From Lysobacter terrestris (GTDB lineage Bacteria; Pseudomonadota; Gammaproteobacteria; Xanthomonadales; Xanthomonadaceae), in assembly GCF_014489475.1 (NCBI RefSeq), contig NZ_CP060820.1, positions 2,062,001 through 2,126,000 of the forward strand: a stretch of 64,000 bases of DNA. Reading direction: 5' to 3'. How positions within the stretch are numbered: the stretch's first letter is position 1; every line of letters starts with the position of its first letter. Made by a program: the position numbers and the translations under genes. Below are positions 56,165 to 64,000 of this stretch, piece by piece. The notes under the pieces were generated by a model. That model made no database searches. It was not told the origin of the DNA and was given only the letters and a program-made list of their open reading frames with translations.

Positions 56165-57033
56165 TCAGAACTGGTCGAGTGGCACGCGCAGGTAGCGGAT
56201 GCCGTTGCCGGACGTGCCCGGCAACGCACCGGCGCGCAGGTTCACCTGCAGCGACGGGATGATCAGCGCCGGCACCGCCAGCGTCGCGTCGCGCGCCTCG
56301 CGCATGGCGACGAATTCGGCTTCGCCGACACCCGCGCGCACGTGGATGTTGCCGCGCTTCTGCGCGCCGATCGTGGTCTCGCAGGCGACGGCGCGGCCAC
56401 CGGGACCGTAGTCGTGGCAAATGAAGACGCGCGTTGTGTCGGGCAGTTCGTACAGATGCTGGATCGAGCGGTACAGCATCGCCGCATCGCCGCCGGGGAA
56501 ATCGCAGCGCGCGGTGCCGGCATCGGGCATGAACAGCGAGTCGCCGGTGAACAGCGCGTCGCCGATCAGGTAGGCGACGCTGTCGCGCGTGTGCCCCGGC
56601 ACCGGAATGACGCGGGCCGGGACGCCGCCGAGCGAGAACGCGTCGTCATCGCTGAACAGGCAGTCGAAGCACTCCGCCATGGCTTCGGGGTTGAGTTCGA
56701 ACACCGGCGCGAACGTGCGCTGCACTTCGCGGATGCCCTGGCCGATCGCGACGATCGCATCGGGCAACTGCGCGGCGAGCCATTGCGCCGCGGTCATGTG
56801 GTCGGCGTGCGCGTGCGTTTCCAGCAGCCAGCGCACCTGCAGCCCGTGGTCGCGCACGCAGTCGAGCAGCTGCTGCGCCGCGGCGTGGCTGATGCGCCCG
56901 GACTTGGCGTCGAAGTCGAGGACCGGATCGACGATCGCCGCGTGGCGGCTGTCCGCATCGGCAACGACATAGCTCCAGGTGCCGGTGTCGGCATGGTGGA
57001 ACGGGTGCACCTGCACCGGCGTCCCGGGCGCGT

Positions 57034-57037
<4 letters not shown>
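56165..57037 (-). CDS. MBL-fold persulfide dioxygenase (ETHE1/Blh-like)
   Basis: A 290-residue metallo-beta-lactamase fold protein. H75-A-H77-A-D79-H80 gives the HxHxDH motif, and [37 protein letters not shown] and [10 protein letters not shown] supply the other metal ligands. [14 protein letters not shown] is characteristic of ETHE1/Blh-type mononuclear-iron persulfide dioxygenases, which oxidise glutathione persulfide to sulfite in sulfide detoxification. It overlaps the S1/P1 nuclease gene by 4 bp and is followed by two half-transporters of the YeeE type, so the three form a sulfur module. Confidence 0.92.
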
Positions 57038-59114
<2,077 letters not shown>

Positions 59115-59136
59115 GCGCCGGTTGTACCGAAGCCCG

Positions 59137-59165
59137 AAAAGCCCCGCCTTGTGCGGGGCTTTTTG
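59137..59165 (+). terminator. Rho-independent terminator of gap
   Basis: An 11-bp stem AAAAGCCCCGC / GCGGGGCTTTT with loop CTTGT is followed by TTGTTT, 22 bases after the stop codon. Confidence 0.88.
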
Positions 59166-59225
59166 TTTCGGGTGGTAGCAATTTTCGGGCGGTCGCAACT
59201 TGCCGTTGTTGCTGTTGCCTTTGCC

Positions 59226-59320
59226 CGTCATCCCGGCGCAAGCGGGATCCAGTTCTTGCTGTTGCCGTGCTTCATACACGAACAACAAAGACTGGATCCC
59301 GGCTTGCGCCGGGATGACGG
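59226..59320. repeat. Inverted pair of REP-like sequences
   Basis: CGTCATCCCGGCGCAAG followed by CGGGATCCAGT (59226-59253) and its inverted copy (59291-59319) flank a 37-base centre. The arms match along 28 of 29 positions (one C missing in the left copy). This is the GTCATCCCGGC...GGGATCCAG repeat seen in many proteobacteria; the pair can fold into a large cruciform/hairpin. It lies between gap and the DUF2339 gene. Confidence 0.8.
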
Positions 59321-59402
59321 ACATGAGGCTGCAAGTGGTCCCTCCGAAAGCCCCCATCGCGGCCATGGTGTAACGTTCCGCCCAGCCAAACGGGGGACAG
59401 GG

Positions 59403-62132
59403 ATGGAAGGTCTGATCATGCTCGCGGTGCTGGTCGTGCTGGCGGTGCCGGTCCTGCTGATTGCTGCTCTGGTGATGATTGGCGGGCTCAAGCGGCGCGT
59501 GAGCCAGCTGGAAAGCGATGTCACGCAACTGCGTGCGGAGCGCGCGGTGACGGCGGAGATCCGCGAGCCGACGCTGGGCGACCTGATGCGCGAACGTGCC
59601 GCCGCGCCCGCAGCGCCGGCCGCACCGCGTTCCGAAGCACCGGCTTCCGTGCCGCCCGCCGCGGCAACGCCGGCGCCGGAACGCGCGGCCACCGCCCTGC
59701 CGCCCGAGCGCGCCGTACCGCCGCCGCTGCCATCGACGCCCGCGCCGCCGCCGCGCCCGGCGCGGCCTTCGCGTCCCGATCCGCTCACCCTCGCCGCGCG
59801 CGCGGTCCGCCGCTGGTTCACCGAAGGCAACGTGCCGGTGAAGGTCGGCGTGCTGGTGCTGTTCGCCGGCGTTGCCGCGCTGCTGAAGTACGCCAGCGAC
59901 CAGGGCTGGATGACCTTCCCGATCGAACTGCGCCTGGCCGGCATCGCGGCCGCCGGCGTGGCCGCGCTGGTGTTCGGTTGGCGCCAGCGCGAACAGCGCC
60001 GCGGTTTCGCCCTGAGCCTGCAAGGCGGCGCGGTCGGCGTACTGCTCCTGGTCGTGTTCGCGGCGTTCAAGCTCTACCACCTGATTCCCGCCGGCGCGGC
60101 ATTGGGCCTGAGCGTGGTGATCGTCGCCGGCGCGGGCGTGCTCGCGGTGGTGCAGAACGCGCTCGCGCTCGCGCTGCTGGCGGTGCTGGCCGGCTTCCTC
60201 GCGCCGATCTGGCTATCCACCGGCGGCGGCAACCACGTGGCCTTGTTCGGCTACTACGCGGTGTTGAATGCCGCGATCCTCGCGATCGCCTGGTGGCGGC
60301 CGTGGCGCGCGCTCAACGTGCTCGGTTTCGCTTTCACCTTCGGCATCGGCGCGCTGTGGGGGTTGTGGAACTACCAGGCCGACAAGTTCGGCACGACGCA
60401 GCCGTTCCTGCTGCTGTTCTTCGCCTTCTACCTGCTCATTCCCATCCTGTACGCACGCCGTCGCGCCGCAGGCCGCCGCGACCTGGTCGATGGCTGCCTG
60501 GTGTTCGGCACGCCGCTGGTCGCGTTCTCGCTGCAGGCGGGCCTGCTGCAGGGCATGGGGCTGGAAGCGGCGCGGATGCCGCTGGCGTACTGCGCGCTGG
60601 GACTGGGTGCGCTGTATGCCGTGCTCGCCGCGTTGCTGCGCCGGCGCGAGCACTACGCGTCGCTGGCGACGTCCTACGCCTTGCTCGCCGTCGGTTTCGC
60701 CACGCTGGCGGTGCCGTTGGCGTTGTCGGCGCAGGCCACCGCGAGCGTGTTCGCGCTGGAAGGCGCCGCGCTGATCTGGCTCGGCCTGCGCCAGGACCGG
60801 CGCCTGCCGCAGCTGTCGGGCCTGTTGCTGCAACTGCTCGCCGCCGGCAGCTTCGCGATCGGGGTCGACGGCACGCTGCCGGCGACGGACGCGGTGTTGA
60901 ACGCGCGCTGCATGGGCGCGCTGCTGATCGCGCTGGCCGGTTTCTTCAGTGCGTGGAGCTACCGTCGCAACGACGCCGCGTCGCCGCTGGGCCTGCCGTA
61001 CTACCTGTGGGGCCTGGCGTGGTGGCTGGGCAACGGCGTCACCGAGATCGAGCGCTTCGTCGTGAACGACACGCGTCCCGACGTGTTGCTGGTGTTCGCG
61101 ATCGCCAGCGGCTGGATCGCCGGCGAATTCCACCGCCGCCTGCCGGCGCGCGCACTGGCATGGACGACGGCGCTCGCGCTGGCCTCGGCGTTGCCACTGG
61201 CGCTCGCGCAGGACGCGGCGCACGGGCAGCCGTTCGCGGGCCTGGGCATCGCGGCGTGGCTGGCGTACGCGCTCGCGGGTTGGCGCAGCCTGGGCTGCCT
61301 GCGCGACGGCGTCGAGCGTGATGAAGCCGGCGCCGGAACCACGACGAGCGCGGTCGGCCACTTCGCCTGGCTGTGGGGGTGGCCGCTGGCGATCGGCTTG
61401 CTGCTGGAACACCTCGCCGCAACCGCGGCGCTCGGCGAAGGCTGGCGCATGGCCGCGTTCGCCCTGCCGTGGCTGGCGCTGGCGGCGGTGCTGCAGTGGC
61501 GCGCGGCGCTCGCGGCGCTGCCGTTCGGCGAACGTTTCCACCGCTGGAGCGCGTGGGTGCACGGCGCGCTCATCGCCGTGCTGGCCCTGGCCGCCGTGCT
61601 CGCGCTGTTCGCGGGCGGCGACAGCCAGCCGCTGCCGTGGATTCCGCTGCTGAATCCGCTCGACCTCGCGCAGCTCGGCGTGCTCGGCCTGGCGTTGAAG
61701 TGGCTGGGATCGGGCGCGGCGCCGGACGACCTGCGCGAGCGACGCATCCCCGTCATCGCTGCCGCGGCCTTCGCGCTGGTCACGGCGATCACGCTGCGTG
61801 CGACCCATCACTGGGGCGGCGTGCCCTGGGACGGCGGCATGTTCTCGACCAGCCTGGTGCAGACCAGCCTCACCATCGTGTGGAGCGTGCTTGGCGTGCT
61901 CGGCTGGATCCTCGGCTCGCGTCGCGGCCAGCGCGGACTGTGGCTCGCCGGCGCGGTGCTGATGGCGGTGGTGCTGGCCAAGCTCGTGTTCGTCGATCGC
62001 AGCCATCTCGGCAACCTGCTCGGCATCGCTTCGTTCATGGCCTACGGCCTGTTGTGCACGGCGGTGGGTTACTTCGCGCCCGCGCCGCCGCGCACGGCAT
62101 CGACCGACCATCCGGTGGAGGAAGCCGCATGA
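59403..62132 (+). CDS. DUF2339 family polytopic membrane protein
   Basis: A 909-residue membrane protein. One N-terminal helix (residues 5-25) precedes a short coiled coil (LKRRVSQLESDVTQLRAERAV), a long Ala/Pro/Arg-rich linker to about residue 130, and then some two dozen hydrophobic helices to the end. This is the DUF2339 layout, a family with no assigned function. The ATG at 59403 is chosen; the open frame further upstream runs through the repeat pair and is not coding. The ATGA overlap at 62129 couples it to the DUF3999 gene. Confidence 0.9.
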   Translation: MEGLIMLAVLVVLAVPVLLIAALVMIGGLKRRVSQLESDVTQLRAERAVTAEIREPTLGDLMRERAAAPAAPAAPRSEAPASVPPAAATPAPERAATALPPERAVPPPLPSTPAPPPRPARPSRPDPLTLAARAVRRWFTEGNVPVKVGVLVLFAGVAALLKYASDQGWMTFPIELRLAGIAAAGVAALVFGWRQREQRRGFALSLQGGAVGVLLLVVFAAFKLYHLIPAGAALGLSVVIVAGAGVLAVVQNALALALLAVLAGFLAPIWLSTGGGNHVALFGYYAVLNAAILAIAWWRPWRALNVLGFAFTFGIGALWGLWNYQADKFGTTQPFLLLFFAFYLLIPILYARRRAAGRRDLVDGCLVFGTPLVAFSLQAGLLQGMGLEAARMPLAYCALGLGALYAVLAALLRRREHYASLATSYALLAVGFATLAVPLALSAQATASVFALEGAALIWLGLRQDRRLPQLSGLLLQLLAAGSFAIGVDGTLPATDAVLNARCMGALLIALAGFFSAWSYRRNDAASPLGLPYYLWGLAWWLGNGVTEIERFVVNDTRPDVLLVFAIASGWIAGEFHRRLPARALAWTTALALASALPLALAQDAAHGQPFAGLGIAAWLAYALAGWRSLGCLRDGVERDEAGAGTTTSAVGHFAWLWGWPLAIGLLLEHLAATAALGEGWRMAAFALPWLALAAVLQWRAALAALPFGERFHRWSAWVHGALIAVLALAAVLALFAGGDSQPLPWIPLLNPLDLAQLGVLGLALKWLGSGAAPDDLRERRIPVIAAAAFALVTAITLRATHHWGGVPWDGGMFSTSLVQTSLTIVWSVLGVLGWILGSRRGQRGLWLAGAVLMAVVLAKLVFVDRSHLGNLLGIASFMAYGLLCTAVGYFAPAPPRTASTDHPVEEAA

Positions 62133-63559
62133 GTGCTCGCATCAACACCTGCATGGCGCCCGTTGTGTGCCTGGCGCTGCTGCTGCCGCTGGCGGCGTTC
62201 GCGGCACCGCGCGAGGACTACGCGCAGCAGTGGCCGCTGACCCTGGGGCGCGACGATGCCGGCGCCTACCGGGTGACGCTGGACGAAAGCGTCTATCGGC
62301 AATTGCGCGATCCGGCGGCCAAGGATGCCGTGGTGATCAATCGCGACGGCGTCGCGGTGCCCACCGATGTGTTCGCGCCGGAAGCGCCGCTGGCGCAACC
62401 TGCGCGGCGCGTGGCCCTGCCGTGGTTCGCGTTGCCTTCGACGCAACCCGGTGCCACGGCGCAGGGTTGGGAGTTGGTCAGCCAGGCCGATGCCGACGGC
62501 CGCCTGCGCCGGGTCGAAGTGCGCACCCGCGATGCCGCGGCCGTGCTGCCGCGCAATGCGCTGCTGGTGGATGTCAGCCGCGTGCACGAGGCGATCTCCG
62601 CGCTCGAACTGCAATGGCAGCCGCTGGAGTCGCTGGACCTGGGCTACCGCGTCGAAGCCAGCGACGATCTCGAGCACTGGCAGGTGCTGGCCACGCGCGG
62701 ACGCATGGTCGATCTCACCCGCGAGGGGCGGCGCCTGCTGCATCGGCGCATCGAGTTGTACGGCTTGCTGCCGCAGTACCAGCAGGCCCGCTACCTGCGC
62801 CTGACGCCCGATCGCGCCGAACAGATGGTCACCATCACCGGCGTCGCCGCGGAACTCGCTGCGGCGCGCGCGCCGGCGGTGCCCAAGTGGATCGAATTGA
62901 CGGGGCCGGCGGGCAACGCGAAGGGCGCCGCGGCGGTGTTCGAGTTCGACAGCGCGGGACGCTTCCCGGTGCAGCAGGTCGACGTGGCGTTGCCGGGCAA
63001 CAGCGCGGTCGAATGGACGCTGGAAAGCCGCGATCGCGACGATGCGGATTGGCGCTACCGCGCGGGGCCGTGGGTGGCGTTCCAGGTCGGGCCGGGCAAC
63101 GCGGGAACGCGCTCGCCGCCACGCGAGCTCACAACGCTCACGCGTGATCGCTACTGGCGCCTGCGCGCGAACACGCCGGTGACCGACGCGCCCGTGCTGC
63201 GCCTGGGCTATCGCCCGGAAGTGGCGGTGTTCCTCGCACAGGGCGTCGCGCCGTACGCGCTGGCCGCCGGCAGCACGCGCGCGCGCCGCGGCGACTCGCC
63301 GCTGCCGCAACTGGTGGCGGAAATGCGCCGTCAGCGCGGCGCGGACTGGCAGCCGGCACCGGCCTACCTCGGCACGCCGCAGGCCCTCGCCGGCGAAGGC
63401 GCGCTGGCCGAGGTCCGCGACTGGAAGTCGTGGCTGCTGTGGGCGGTGCTCGGCCTGGGCGCGCTGGTGGTGGCGGGCTTCGCGCTGGCGTTGTTGCGCA
63501 GCCAGGGGTCGCGCAAGGAACCGGAGGCAGCGCAGGAAGGCGGCACGCCCGGGGAGTGA
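62129..63559 (+). CDS. DUF3999 family protein
   Basis: A 476-residue exported protein: signal peptide (ending AAFA, residue 25), a large periplasmic region of beta-sandwich character (YRVTLDESVYRQLRD; LDLGYRVEASDDLEHWQVLATRG; LPGNSAVEWTLESRDRDDADWRYR) and one C-terminal membrane helix (WLLWAVLGLGALVVAGFALALL). This matches the DUF3999 family, which is typically paired with DUF2339. The central part resembles a discoidin-like carbohydrate-binding fold (QQVDVALPGNSAVEWTLESR). Translationally coupled to the DUF2339 gene. Confidence 0.88.
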   Translation: MSARINTCMAPVVCLALLLPLAAFAAPREDYAQQWPLTLGRDDAGAYRVTLDESVYRQLRDPAAKDAVVINRDGVAVPTDVFAPEAPLAQPARRVALPWFALPSTQPGATAQGWELVSQADADGRLRRVEVRTRDAAAVLPRNALLVDVSRVHEAISALELQWQPLESLDLGYRVEASDDLEHWQVLATRGRMVDLTREGRRLLHRRIELYGLLPQYQQARYLRLTPDRAEQMVTITGVAAELAAARAPAVPKWIELTGPAGNAKGAAAVFEFDSAGRFPVQQVDVALPGNSAVEWTLESRDRDDADWRYRAGPWVAFQVGPGNAGTRSPPRELTTLTRDRYWRLRANTPVTDAPVLRLGYRPEVAVFLAQGVAPYALAAGSTRARRGDSPLPQLVAEMRRQRGADWQPAPAYLGTPQALAGEGALAEVRDWKSWLLWAVLGLGALVVAGFALALLRSQGSRKEPEAAQEGGTPGE

Positions 63560-63759
63560 GGCCAGGGCGTGGGGTGATTCGGGGGCTTTGCGAAAACTAG
63601 CCCGGTTGTTTGCCGATAGCCGCCGCAGGCGCGGCATCGCCGGGGTTCGCGGTTCCCTCGGGCCGGCGCAGCATCGACGGCGAGGGCGCCCGTGGGTTCC
63701 CGCGGCCGGCGGGGCGGGCGACAATATGCGCCCTTTTTTGCTGCTGCTTCGGGAATCCC

Positions 63760-64000
63760 ATGTCCATCGTCCGCATGACCGACCTCGACCTCACCGGCAA
63801 GCGCGTGCTGATCCGCCAGGATCTCAACGTGCCGGTCGCTGGCGGCAAGGTCACCTCCGACCAGCGCCTCACCGCGTCGATTCCCACGCTGAAGCTCGCG
63901 CTGGAAAAGGGCGCGGCGGTGATGGTGATGTCGCACCTGGGCCGGCCGAAGGAAGGCGTGTGGACGCAGGAGGATTCGCTGGCGCCGGTCGCCGCGCGCC
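63760..64000 (+). CDS. pgk: Phosphoglycerate kinase (partial, cut by window end)
   Basis: The first 80 residues of phosphoglycerate kinase, the glycolytic enzyme transferring phosphate from 1,3-bisphosphoglycerate to [23 protein letters not shown] and [13 protein letters not shown] (phosphoglycerate-binding Arg and His) are diagnostic. The gene continues past the window. A CAATAT sequence at 63721-63726 upstream may be its -10 box; otherwise the 200-base gap after the DUF3999 gene shows nothing clear. Confidence 0.95.
   Translation, partial: MSIVRMTDLDLTGKRVLIRQDLNVPVAGGKVTSDQRLTASIPTLKLALEKGAAVMVMSHLGRPKEGVWTQEDSLAPVAAR

Noticed and set aside
59151-59402. N-terminal extension of the DUF2339 protein
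   Set aside because: The extra frame runs through the gap terminator and the REP pair; ATG at 59403 gives a proper membrane N-terminus.

Overview
The window is a high-GC, gene-dense stretch of bacterial chromosome. Gene content and order fit a gammaproteobacterium of the Xanthomonadaceae (Lysobacter-like): rph / yicC-gmk-rpoZ-spoT-ridA with recG close by, a PBP1A gene divergent from pilMNOPQ, a DUF1631-PilZ pair, and tkt, gap and pgk near each other. This assignment rests on gene families and gene order, not on a database search. About 52 protein genes are supported. I saw no tRNA, rRNA, CRISPR array, insertion sequence or prophage.

Layout. 0.2-4.9 kb: an unknown exported protein, a DsbA-like lipoprotein, a very Arg/Gln/Glu-rich exported protein, the manganese exporter MntP and a small unknown protein. 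5-9.1 kb: PepQ, then a DUF1631-PilZ pair overlapping by 4 bp. 9.2-12.6 kb: a leftward block (RNase PH, VOC protein, RdgB, ABM-domain protein, HemW) that mostly uses 4-bp overlaps. 12.8-17.6 kb: rightward yicC, gmk, rpoZ, spoT, ridA. 17.7-23.8 kb: an accessory-looking block between ridA and recG, made of an AraC-type regulator divergent from a beta-helix lipoprotein, a diheme cytochrome c and a TonB-dependent receptor. 23.9-29.8 kb: recG, nucleoside hydrolase, ribosomal protein L31 type B, citrate synthase and an unknown protein.

30-37.9 kb: PBP1A, divergent from the type IV pilus assembly operon pilMNOPQ. 38-44.9 kb: a six-gene MoxR / DUF58 / DUF4381 / VWA / VWA-TPR / BatD (Bat-type) operon. 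45-50.8 kb: a dicarboxylate/amino acid symporter, transketolase and a PhoD-type phosphatase. 50.9-51.2 kb: a noncoding array of about ten degenerate 21-22 bp repeats. 51.3-58 kb: FadH, tail-to-tail and overlapping with a leftward five-gene cluster (S1/P1 nuclease, ETHE1-like persulfide dioxygenase, two half-size YeeE/YedE proteins, acetyl-CoA hydrolase family protein). 58.1-64 kb: gap, a DUF2339-DUF3999 membrane pair, and the start of pgk, cut by the window end.

The best candidate for an undescribed system is the 17.7-23.8 kb block. The beta-helix protein and the SO2930/HNE_0200-type diheme cytochrome belong to two families known to occur as a gene pair of unknown function. Here they are translationally coupled, followed by an outer-membrane receptor, and faced by a possible dedicated regulator. 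Other points of interest are the 21-bp repeat array, the joining of a nuclease and a CoA-transferase-like enzyme to a sulfide-detoxification module, and the long charged-helix exported protein at 2.2-3.6 kb.
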